64,000 nt of DNA from assembly GCA_021464415.1 (NCBI GenBank), contig CM038463.1:3596001-3660000 (forward strand), read 5' to 3'. The position numbers and the translations under genes were made by a program. The notes under the pieces are model-generated. The model had not been told where the DNA came from and searched no databases. It saw only the letters and a list, made by a program, of their open reading frames with translations. The DNA comes from Lonicera japonica (lineage: Eukaryota > Streptophyta > Magnoliopsida > Dipsacales > Caprifoliaceae). Below are positions 31,794-42,543 of this stretch, piece by piece. How positions within the stretch are numbered: position 1 is the stretch's first letter; every line of letters begins with the position of its first letter.

Positions 31794-34700
31794 TGTAATA
31801 CCCCGTGTCCCATTTTTCACGTTAATCCTCCTCATAAGCGCAGTTAAGGCTTAATCTTGACTTTGTCTTTGATTTAGGTTGCACATGCATGATCCGACAC
31901 CTCTAGCATGTCACATTAGGCATATTAAGTTTTCATAAGTAATCGTTTCATAATTCAGGTGGTCCAAATCGATATCAGCTTATTAATTGTGCATTTTGGT
32001 TTTTCATGATTAATTGATTTTTAGCTAACTTTGAGATATCGTAACTTATCCATTTCTTATCTGATTAAGTCCCCATTTGCGCTTATGTCTAATTTTTGAC
32101 CCATTTTAAAAATTTTGTGTTTTGACCGAAAGCAAATTCATTCTTCTCGTTTGTCAAAACTGAGCGTGAAATAACAAAATTTGATCGTATCGTAATTCGA
32201 TAGCAAATTGTTGTCTTTAACAAATTTTTGGTATTAATCGGAATTCTGAGCAAAATGTTATGGTCGAACTATGAACAATGCGCCAGAGCCCAAAAGTTAA
32301 ACTGCGGACCGATCTGGCCTTTTTGTGGACCGGTTCGCCAGCAAACCTAGGCCCGTTTTGAGTATTTTAAAGTCTTCTTTACTCCCCTTTTATCCATAAT
32401 TTGAGCCATACATCCTCATACAACCATAGAGAGTTCTAAAGAGAGAGATGAGATTCTTGAGGGCTTGTGTTGATGCTTAATCTCTACCCAAGATTCAAGC
32501 CACAAAACTCATCATTCATCACTATTCATCATCTTCCTCCTCATAACACTACCATGGGAGCTTGGCAAAGCTTGAAGAAAGTTAAGGTAACTACTTTCCT
32601 CTATCCATAGAACTCAAACTTGGTTTAAGCCTTCTTTAGAGGTGGAAATCTAGTACTAAAACCCATTTTACAACTTATATTGTTTGATTTTGATTTTACT
32701 ATTTGTTTTCATAAAACCTAGTTTGTCAAAAAGGGGTTTTGGGTATATGTTGGGATTTTGTATTAATATTGAAATTGGTGTTTAAAATAGTTAAAATACA
32801 CTTCAAATCACATGATTCAACAAGAAATTATAGCTAATTATTTCAGTTACAGAATAACCCACTTGGAACTCGCTTTATTGCTAACAACCCTTGCTATAAA
32901 ACTTAATGTCCATTCTCATGGGACTGAGTGATGGTTTCTCTTTGCAAAAGACTTATTGATGAGTTATTATACTAGTTTGAATTATTGATATAAGATTTCT
33001 CTTGTCAGTTATATAATTGATGCTTTAAGTTATTGATAAAAATTTTGTATACGGCACAATTGCTTCTTAAATGAGTTGAACCCATTTGGTGCTAAGCGTA
33101 TAAACTAGTAATTAGGGCTTTTATTATATATTATTAACCAATGGTCAGTTATGGATTATAATTGATCGATATATAAAATTATACAACGAGTTTCGCATAT
33201 AGGCTATTGTCCTTATGATTTGCACTTAAATACACTAAGGCAGATATGTATACGATAGGCTTAGGTTTATAAACATATATTTATAAGAACTACTAATGAG
33301 TGTTTTATTACAACACATCCTAGATTAAAGTGGTAATGGAGTTTGTATGAGTAATGTCGAGTTTCCATTGTATAGTATTAACTTATATAGCATCTCTTGT
33401 ACCCAATTTGGTGGAATTAGGGAAAATATTATGTGGCTAGTATAGTGAACCTTAAACCACACATTTGATACATTACTTTATTGATGAACAAGGGGTACAC
33501 ATCCTATCAGTTTAAACCAATTACAAGAGTACAATCCTACTTTGAAATGAGAATTGATTGACAATTCAATTACAAGGCCAACCATGAATGACTCGGATAC
33601 GAAGAGAACTTACAATTAGTAATTAACTTAAAAGATAAAACATATGAAATTAGTGGGGCCTTATAATGAACATATAACATAGTGATAAGCAACATGAATG
33701 GTTAATTTAACTTATATTGGCTTAATAATTATAAAAATTATGATTTATATATATGTGGTGTTATCTTGGATTTATTTTTCTATTATTATGATAAATATAT
33801 ATATATATATATATATGTTGTGAGCTTGTTAAATATATATATATATATATATGAATTGTAAGATTGCATAGTCCATGATTAGTCCCAGGTATGGTCTCAT
33901 TAGACATGGCCGGAAGTTGAAATAGAATATCTTGGGTGTAAAACCCGAAACTGTGCACGGAAACTAATGGGAGGCCCTACTGCCGCTGGGGTAAAAGGCC
34001 AAGAAATGTAGACCTGATTACTCATATACAACTATTGATATTATGGTTGATTATTAAGAATACATAAACTAACGAGAAGCTCTCAGTTGCATCAGTGAAA
34101 GGCCACGAAATACAAACGAAAACTATCACGAGGCTATGTTATTGTGTGGGTGAAAGGCCACAAAATGCAGACCTAAATGGACGCTTGAACAGTCACGGAG
34201 ATATGGTTTATGGATTGTTACCCTTTCAATCTTATTATATTAGATGTTGTTCATGTTCATAGTTCATCTTCTCATATTTTTTTCTTTATTCGTTATGTTG
34301 AGACCATATTATGGCAAGTTGGGTGCACACATTGACTAGTAAAGATGTATTTATAATGTATTTAAAGAACTAATAATTGAAGTAGCAAGACTAAACAAGA
34401 TAGTATAGATTTAATCGTTAATTAGATAATGCGTGGCTTAATTCCATAATGTACTTAGTAGTCAAGTGAAAATTAATAATAAGTTGGCCTAGGATGTATG
34501 ACTGTGAACTCGAGTAAACAATGAACTTTCCATAAGTGAATCTTGAAGGCCTTCGAGTATGTACTAATAATGTTCCCCAACTTGAAAAACACTAAGATGG
34601 CATGACGAACCTTAGGAAGTCTATAATTATTGTATAAATTATCTTGTGGCAGATTATCCATTATATATGTTGGGTATACGTCGGATACAACCATATCGAT

Positions 34701-35352
34701 TGATTATGATGCATTGAGGTAGTCTGGTGAATAAGGTAGCTTTCGGTTACTAGGAGTAGCATCCTAGTAAATAGGTCCACCAAGTTATTTGAGGTGCATT
34801 GCATGTTTGATTATAATGGTTATTTTTTTATAAAAACTTATATAGTTCCCATTGAGCCTGTTTTGGCTCATTCATATTTTCTAACAGTTTTGTAGGATAA
34901 GTTTTGGGGTGGTGCGCTATTCAACCTTTTTAGAAACCTCTGATGTATCGTGTCATTTTCTAGTCCTTTATAAGAAGGACTATGTTGTACAAAAGTTTTT
35001 CGTCTTATTGTATTATATATATATATATATACTTGTTTAAGAACCGGATTGGATTTCTACTGTCAAAATTGTTTCTAAAGTAAACTTGTAGTAAGGACAA
35101 TATGTAAATGATTTAAATGTGGAGTGGTTAACATACATGTTTGGTTATGGATTTGATTTGGATGAAAAGTTTTTAATTTTTACAGGTTGGTTTATAAATT
35201 TTACAAACTCCACATGCTAAAATTTTCTAAATGAAGGTTTCTAAACAAGTTATTTTCCAATTCTTATAACTTTAACCCTCCATCGACGTACGGCACCGTG
35301 ATTAACCATGTCCCGGAGGTTTAATCATCTTAACGAGATTTAGGGCATCATA
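31794..35352 (+). mobile_element. Ty3/gypsy solo LTR (3559 bp) inside copia 2
   Basis: It starts TGTAATACCCCG, the usual start of long chromovirus-type (Tekay/Del-like) LTRs. It ends ...GGGCATCATA, where later copies of the same end read GGGGCATCACA. A 5-bp target duplication AAGGA flanks it (31789-31793 and 35353-35357). Rejoining at the duplication restores the copia Cys-x-x-x-Cys pre-integrase word. No internal coding, primer site or second LTR is seen. TA tracts lie at 33789-33816 and 33831-33852, and a repeated 'gtgaaaggccac.aaat' word lies near 33990, 34095 and 34160. Confidence 0.88.
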
Positions 35353-36436
35353 AAGGATGTGCATTGGCTAAATCCACACACCTTCCCTTTTTTACTAATA
35401 ATGAAATAATGCTTCTCACATTCGACATACGACTGCTATCAAATGCATCTTGCGTTACCTAAAGGGTAGTCTTAATATTAGTCTATTGTTCCATCCCTAT
35501 CATGGCATTCCTTCTATTGAAATTTATTCTAATGCAGACTGGGCTGGCTGTCCTAATAGTCGTTGCTTTACCTCTAGTTATTGCGTGTTTCTAGGCTCTA
35601 ATATAATCTCATGGAGTGCAAAGAAGCAACCTATGGTTTCTTGTTCAAGTGTTGAGTTAGAATACCGCTATCTTGCTACTGTTTAGTTATGGATTTGATT
35701 TGGACGAAAAGTTTTTAATTTTTACAGGTTGGTTTATAAATTTTACAAACTCCACATGCTAAAATTTTCTAAATAAAGGTTTCTAAACAAGTTATTTTCC
35801 AATTCTTGTAACTTTAACCCTCCATCGATGTACGGCACCGTGATTAACCATGTCCCGAAAGTTTAATCATCTTAACGAGATTTGGGGCATCATAAAGGAT
35901 GTGCATTGGCTAAATCCACACACCTTCCCTTTTCTACTAATAATGAAATAATGCTTCTCGCATTCGACATATGACTGCTATCAAACGCATCTTGCGTTAC
36001 CTAAAGGGTAGTCTTAATGTTAGTCTATTGTTCCATCCCTATCATGGCGTTTCTTCTATTGAAATTTATTCTAATGCAAACTAGGCTGGCTGTCCTAATA
36101 ATCGTTGCTTTACCTCTAGTTATTGCGTGTTTCTAGGCTCTGATCTAATCTCATGGAATGCAAAGAAGCAACATATGGTTTCTCGTTCAAGTGTTGAGTC
36201 AGAATACCGCTATCTTGCTACTATTTGGTTATGGATTTGATTTGGATGAAAAGTTTTTAATTTTTATAGGTTGGTTTATAAATTTTGCAAACTCCACATG
36301 CCAAAATTTTTTAAATTAAGGTTTCTAAACAAGTTATTTTTCGATTCTTGTAACTTTAACCCACCATCGATGTACGGCACCATGATTAACCATGTCCCGA
36401 AGGTCCAATCATCTTAACGAGATTTGGGGCATCACA
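35144..36436 (+). repeat. 542-bp chimeric tandem triplication (LTR end + copia)
   Basis: The start word 'gttatggatttgatttgga' occurs at 35144, 35686 and 36228, exactly 542 apart. The LTR end GGGCATCA(T/C)A occurs at 35352, 35894 and 36436, again 542 apart. Each full unit is 209 bases of gypsy LTR end followed by 333 bases of copia pre-integrase/RNase H sequence. The third unit has only the LTR part and then passes into later RNase H sequence. Confidence 0.92.
35358..35685 (+). pseudogene. copia 2 pre-integrase tail fused to RNase H start (unit 1)
   Basis: It begins with the zinc-binding tail (GCALAKSTHLPF), and about 60 bases later it becomes RNase H: RYLKGSLNISLLFHPYHGIP, SNADWAGCPNSRCFTSSYCV and IISWSAKKQPMVSCSSVE. 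Integrase core and RT are deleted between these parts. The ADWAG Asp is present in this unit. The second unit (35900-36227) reads the same with a stop in place of the Trp (NAN-AG). Confidence 0.8.
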
Positions 36437-36741
36437 AAGGATGTGCATGCGCTGAATCTATGTGGGTTCTTCATCTACTTCATGACATTCGCCTTTCAGT
36501 CATTTTTTCCATAGTACTTAACTGTGATAATCTTAGTGCTACATACATGACTGATAATCATGTGTTTCATACTTGCACTAAGCACATAGACCTAGATTAT
36601 TATTTTGTTCGAGAACGTATTGCTTCAGTGACTCATTGTGTGCAATTTGTACCCTCAGCTGATCAGATGGCAAACATCTTCACAAAGGGTCTCCACAAGT
36701 CTAGTTTTCTTTCTTTCAGGTCCAAACTCGTCCATCATTGA
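36437..36741 (+). pseudogene. copia 2 RNase H, C-terminal half
   Basis: It reads AESMWVLHLLHDIRLSVIFS, CDNLSATYMTDNHVFHTCTK, HIDLDYYFVRERIAS and QFVPSADQMANIFTKGLHKS, the standard end of copia Pol, closed by a stop before the polypurine tract. Confidence 0.88.
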
Positions 36742-36938
36742 CCGCCAAGTTTAAGGGGGAATGTTAAAGATACATAATATCTTTAGATATTTTTTGAATA
36801 TCTTAGGATATCTTCTACATATCTGCACATATATACGCTATGATTTCTATGTACATCCTCATGATTTTTTCATTTAATTGTATTATTCCCGTCTCATTAT
36901 ATCATTTTTATATTTGTAATTTCTCTTCTTGTATTTAA

Positions 36939-37200
36939 GGGTTAATTGCACTTTACCCCTCTTAACTATAAGGGTAGTGGCATTTCACCCTCTGAACCAA
37001 CAGAATTATCAAATATTGCCACAAACTATTACTTTTGTTCCAATCCACCTTTTTTTGTTAACGGAGTTAACCTTTTTAACGGTAGAAGGAGCATCTGCAA
37101 CTCATATGACATTTCTAAAGGCAAAATGGCCATTTTCCATTTAGCTTTACTTATATCATTTTTCTCGCTAAAAACAAAGCCACACATATTTTATATAATA

Positions 37201-37231
<31 letters not shown>

Positions 37232-38229
37232 GTATACACACTATATATTGATTATTTGTATGTAGAGTGAGAGAACACAAAAGATTCCTCCATTAACAAT
37301 ACAAATGTAATGATTCAAACTAGATTCAAACAAACTCGTTCCATTTCATTAAGCAATACAAATGTAATGAATTAGATTCAAACTAACATTTTTATTTCAC
37401 TGATCGATAAGCAAAAAACAAAAGGTACATGTTTCCTTTACTCATACTCATGAACAGTAAAAACATGGCCATTCATTAACTACTAGTCATAAAGCCAACA
37501 ACAAAAATATACTAATTTCATAAATCTCACACTAACCAAATCCTCTTTATAACTCCCTTTGTACTTCCCCATTACTTCCCATCTAGCAAACTGATAATAA
37601 ATAATATTCAAGAAAGAACAGAGGAAACCAATTAACAGTACACACTCTTTTGCTCTGCGATTGACATATGTGCTTCACTTTCATTGATCATTCGTAGGAG
37701 ATTTAGGATAGCCTATCTTTCTCTCCCACGCATGGTCGGATCAACCCAATGAAAATACCCACAAAGTCGACAAGAAGCAAACTTTCTTCCAGGGTTCAAA
37801 TAGGTCCATGAGGTTATCACAATTGACTTATTACCACAAAACAAACAAAAATATTCATTTATCTTTGTTAATAGAGGAATCTTGCTTTATCTCCTTGTGT
37901 TCTCTCTCTTTACATATAAATAATAAATATATATATATATATGTGTATACGTATACGTATATGTATCTATATATATTATATAAAATATGAGTGGCCTCGT
38001 TTTTAGCGAGAAAAATGATATAAATAAAGCTAAATGCAAAATGACCATTTTGCCCCAAAAAAATGTCACATGACTTCCAATTGGTTCTTCTACCATTAAA
38101 AAAGTTAGCCTCATTAGCAAAATATGGCGGATTGCAATAAAAGTGATAGTTTGTGGCAATATTTGCTAATTTTGGCAGTTTATTGTGCCAGCATCCCTAT
38201 AGTTGATAGGGGCAAAATGCAATTAACTC
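36939..38229. mobile_element. Mutator-like element (1291 bp, long TIRs) carrying GRF zinc-finger sequence
   Basis: An exact 9-bp target duplication TGTATTTAA is at 36930-36938 and 38230-38238. The ends are GGGTTAATTGCA and TGCAATTAACTC. The terminal inverted repeats are about 270 bases long and diverged ('cgctaaaaacaaagccacac' against 'gtggcctcgtttttagcg'). Long TIRs plus a 9-bp duplication are diagnostic of MULEs. No transposase is present. The interior (about 37215-37970) carries host-like sequence, so it fits a Pack-MULE. Confidence 0.9.
37713..37856 (-). pseudogene. GRF-type zinc-finger fragment inside the MULE
   Basis: The minus-strand reading is EYFCLFCGNKSIVITSW, TYLNPGRKFASCRLCGYFHW, VDPTMRGRER, then a stop. 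The pattern C-G, T-S-W-T, N-P-G-R-K-F, C-x-x-C-G-Y-F, W-V-D-P is that of the plant GRF zinc finger (zf-GRF), which binds single-stranded nucleic acid in other proteins. Only this domain is seen. The upstream start is not clear, so it may be a captured exon rather than a working gene. Confidence 0.7.
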
Positions 38230-38284
38230 TGTATTTAAACACATTCTCCAAGAAAGAAGAATATACAAAACAATTCTACTTTCA

Positions 38285-39172
38285 CTACTGGTTTTGGAAA
38301 TCTTTTTATCATGTAACCATAAATGGTGGTCCATTTGCTTGTTTATTATTGGGCATCTGTTTGAATGATTAGTTTGCGATATCTCGAGTTTGAACCCGTA
38401 TAAAATAATTGTAGCGATTTAGGGACATTTCGAGTTTGAATTTGTGAGATATAAGATTATTGTGGCTAACAAGAAGCTAAGATCTGTGAGTAGGGTTTAG
38501 CCATGCATCGAACGTAATGTGAAGATACCCTGCGAAAGCTTAAGAAAAAAAAAGGAAAAAAACCCTTTAGATTATGTAAATCTGAATTACGAAAAATCCA
38601 ATTATATATTATCTTACTTTATTTATGTTATTAAACCATAAGTTTCTTTTTGTAATATAAAATATTGAAATAATTAAACTAGTTTCTTTCTAATATAATA
38701 TAACCATATTTAGTAACAAATTAAAAAGAATTTAAAATTGCAGGTGTCAAAAAATTTGAGCCTCCCCACAAGATGAGTTCTAAGATAAATCAATGAAATA
38801 GTAAATGAAAATAGTAAAGGAGATAAGAGATTTTTAAAAGTTAAAAAAAAAATGAAGGAGAAAAAGTTCTTTATAAGTGGGAGGGTGTTTTTCGCTAAAG
38901 TTGTAGGAGAATGTTATATGCATGGCCTCATTTATAAAGGTGTAGGTGAATGTTATTTAAGGTAAAGTTCAAGGGCGCCTTTAAAAGCAAGGGTAAATTT
39001 ATAAAGCTAGTTGTTTTGGTCGGCCACATCTTACGCATCGATATAGCTATTACTAATAAGTATAGTAGTACTAGTACTAATAAGGTTGACTCCTATTTGC
39101 ACTCCGCAAAATACTTGGTAATACTCAATTTTTTATTCTCTCGATGACAAGCGAATAAGTGCATGTTATTCG
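38285..39172 (+). other. Intergenic; includes a repeat shared with 61320-61457
   Basis: 38545-38712 ('tagattatgtaaatctgaat', 'ttattaaaccataagttt', 'ctaatataatata') recurs at 61320-61457, where it is cut by a Mutator-like terminus. No gene is seen. Confidence 0.6.
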
Positions 39173-39296
39173 TCTGATGACAAGCGAGTATAAGCCTATA
39201 TACTTGGTGCTTATGGACTGAGTAAGGCATTTTCAAGCTTATGACAAGCGAGCCTAAACCTACATACTCGGTGCTTATGGACCGAGTAAAACCAAG
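39165..39296. repeat. Two ~62-bp tandem units
   Basis: 'gacaagcgag..aa.cctaya' followed by 'tactyggtgcttatggacyg' and 'agtaa' occurs twice, near 39178 and 39241. A partial related unit precedes at 39146 and a looser one occurs at 56328-56375. Confidence 0.75.
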
Positions 39297-39639
39297 TAAA
39301 AAATGTTGTGTAAATAGCAGCCACCCTAATAAGACATCACGCATCAATATAGCTACAAAGTCGACCTGTAAATTGAACTATTACCAAAACAACAATAGTG
39401 ACAATAATGGTTCGTAGAACAAAACCACCGGTATGACTCAAGTCAAAGTGATAATAATAAGAATAACAATGACGATAATAACATTCATCACAAAACTTGG
39501 GGGACGCCTTAGCGCAATACATAATTGGGCAAAAATTTCAGACATATGTTCTAGCTACATACCGAGCATATAGATTAACCTATTAATGATCGATGTAAAA
39601 ACCATGCATGAAAAAAAAACAAAAAAAACATTCAGCACG
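39297..39639. other. Intergenic, no gene seen
   Basis: AT-rich sequence with (ATA)n-like tracts on either strand and no recognisable domain. Confidence 0.4.
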
Positions 39640-42534
39640 ACATAAATATGGATGATAATCACAAACTTTTTGATATTTCCCTTCTTCCTCATCAGCAATA
39701 TCCAAAAAAGAAACACTTACATCCCTGTTTAAAGCATACCAAATTAAGAAACTTTTACTTCATAAAGAAAAAAAAATACACCAATATTATAAATCTCAAA
39801 GCGAAAGTCAGGAAAAATAAGCAAGCAAAAGCATGATAATTATGATTATGAGCTACAACCTAACAAAAGAAAACTGACAAAGCCTATCAAAACATAAAGT
39901 CCCACTTAGCAACATAAATATATATATTACGAGAAACATGTAGGAAAAGCGGGGGCTGGAACTCTTTCTTGGCTATTTTTTTGGCTATCGTCTAGGATCT
40001 TCAACTAAATAATCATACTATTCTAAAATAATTATATTATTAAAAAGGGTAGGCACATTCAGGGTCCATCTAACAACCACAATGTAGCCAAGGCAGATGG
40101 TATTGAAAACGAAATAAAAATGTTTATCTTAGTCATAAATAACTAAATATTATAACGTACTATCGCATTTTCAAACAAATTCCCATTCCCTTTTTATATT
40201 GATTGAAAAGTGACATGAGAAAGGATCTGCCCTGATTTCTAAACAATAAATAGTGTACTATTTTTGGAAGGACTACTAACACAAAAATATTTGATAACTG
40301 AAATTATATGCAAAACTGAAATAACAATTTGGCATTGTAATACGCAAACTGTAAAATGTTTATAGTATTATAATATGTATAAAGAGAACAACGGCGCTCC
40401 ATAAAGTCACCCTCGGTCTCTGAGACAAAATAGGGAACATGAAATCTTTAACTTGACGTTTTAGTTTGTTCTGTATCTCACCTACAATTACACGTTGTGA
40501 GATATTTCTTTCTCTTTCTTTTAATTTATTGTTGGGTATTATTGTTGACTCCATTGATTAAAGGAACGTAGTTAATTTGTTAAATGTTGGACACATTACC
40601 TGACTTGGGATAGACAATGAACATATTTCATGGAAATGTTTTGGTCCAATTTCAATTCCAAGCCATGGAAATGAGTTTCGCGAACACACCTTGAATTTCA
40701 TAATATCAATGTTCAATAGGAGAATGGGGACAAGAAGAGATTTTATAAGTCTATCACATAAATATAAGGGTAAATTATAATAAAGTCCATAAGGATAATT
40801 TCCATCCCAAGAATATTTCTAGAAACAAAATGTATCACCCATCCTAACTAGGGATGATCTAGAAATAAAAATATTACAGGCCTTGGAGCCAAATTTCCAA
40901 GCATTACAAAGAATGTTTATCCACTAGCCCTCTGGAATCCCTTCAATATCTCAAGAGGACCAAATTTATTTTCAATAATTTAAACCACAAAAGCTAGTCT
41001 CCTTCTAAAAGGAGCCTTCATAACCACATACCAAGAACAGCTAAGTTTCTTTTTCAAGATTACTGACACCAATCAACCACTTTTTACTTTGTTTTTAACC
41101 CAGTGTCCCAATTTACAAATCATTCTTTTTTTCTCTCCCTCCCACCTTTCCAGAAAAGTCCGTATTTCAACTCCTCTTTACCAACCAATTTTTTTTCCTC
41201 TCTTTTTTGGAATTGAGAAAATTTCTGAAAGAAATAATTTTACTTGTTACTCTGAACCAATTGGATAAAACTAAGCCTACTCCAGGAGATGAACATCCCT
41301 TCAACCAACCATCTAGTCTTCTAGCTACTTTTCCACCACCGAGTTCCGAAAAACTTTAAGTGTGTTTTAGCCTAGCCCTTACTCAGCCTCAGCCTATCCC
41401 TTTGGCCCAATCCAAGCGTTTTCCATGTCCATCCAATTTAAAATTGATCACCTTAATCAAATCATATAATTAATATATATATAATGAAATAAACTCAGTA
41501 ATGGGTGTTCACCACTATAAGTCTTAAAATTACATGTTTAATTGTAAAGCAAAACATAAATTAGTAACAATTAAACATGTTACTTGCTAATATTAGTGAG
41601 TACATATAAATTAGTAGCAATTTTGCCCCTTCTCAAATAATTTATTTAATTTATAATATATAACAATAATTATAAATATGAACAAATAAAAGTATAATTT
41701 CGGAAAGTATATAGGAAAATCAGAATGAAATTATTTGGAGAATTTGGATCCAATTTTTTTTGGAAAATTCAAATGTAATCTACAAGTCCGTTCCATATTT
41801 TTTTAGAAAATTTAGAAATCAGAAATGTCATATCATGGATTGACTTTGGAATTTCAGTACTTTTGAACACTCCTAATCTCACCATTATCTGCCATGTCTC
41901 AATATTTTATCTGTCATCTATCCCTATCTATCCTCATTTTTCTCTCCCCTCAAATTCATATACCATTTCTCTCTCTATCTCTCCACAATTTAAAAAAAAA
42001 ACTGTATGTTTAAAGTAAAAAATCATTTTTTTGGTATTACTTAAACGCACCCACAAAATCATTCTTCTAACCCCTATAAAAGTCAACGCCAAAAAACAAA
42101 CGAACCAAAAAAAATTGCGTATAATATCTCTTCTCACCTCGATTTCTACCCAGACTAAAAAATCGTCTTCTATTCTATTTGGGTGATCTTTTATGCTTCT
42201 ACAAAATATTTTCCTCACCTTAATTACTTTACAAAAAATTAATGAAACATTAAACCAATTTTTTTTTGGCAAATACCTAATTAATTTCCTTCAAGTTTTC
42301 CCTCTGTTTGTCCTTTGAATTGTTTTTTCTTATTCTTTTTAAATTTGGTCTTGGGTTTTTCCAACAAGGGTAAATATGTTGCACATGTATATATATATAA
42401 TACGACGGTCGCTATTGTTCCTCCATCACTAGCAATGAGGGAAGTCTTTGTTTCACAACTGACGACGAGGATTCAAAGATGGATCTAGCTAGGGCAGAAG
42501 CAACCCTGAAAATTTTGATAAAATTTATTATTGT
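39640..42534 (+). repeat. Segmental duplication, copy A
   Basis: Ordered matches to copy B: 39670-40170 against 49290-49660 (shared 'ggcagatggtattgaaaa'), 40690-41360 against 50710-51310 (shared 'gagaatggggacaagaagag'), 41375-41465 against 56680-56790 (shared 'cctagcccttactcagcctc'), and 41515-42534 against 59960-61020 (shared 'ccgttccatat', 'cttgggtttttccaacaagg'). It continues after the LINE at 46011-46085. There are no genes within it; long open readings are low-complexity. Confidence 0.75.
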
Positions 42535-42543
42535 ATTAGTATT

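Larger units (their letters stand above)
29971..38284 (+). mobile_element. Ty1/copia LTR retrotransposon 2, heavily nested and rearranged
   Basis: A 5-bp target duplication CTACT occurs at 29966-29970 and 38285-38289. The 5' LTR 29971-30111 is followed by primer site TGGTATTAGAGCC (initiator tRNA-Met type). The 3' LTR 36762-38284 is preceded by the purine tract TTTAAGGGGGAA. Gag, the protease region and the start of the pre-integrase domain are followed by a gypsy solo LTR. Most of integrase and all of RT are missing, and the RNase H remains in a triplicated, split form. A Mutator-like element splits the 3' LTR. Confidence 0.92.
36762..38284 (+). repeat. 3' LTR of copia 2, split by a Mutator-like element
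   Basis: It starts TGTTAAAGAT after the purine tract and resumes after the insertion at 38239 with 'acacattctccaagaaagaa', ending CTACTTTCA. Without the insert it is about 223 bp. Confidence 0.88.

Noticed and set aside
37887..38159. Open readings across the right TIR of the Mutator-like element
   Set aside because: They mirror readings in the left TIR (36929-37215), as expected from a long inverted repeat, and have no domain.
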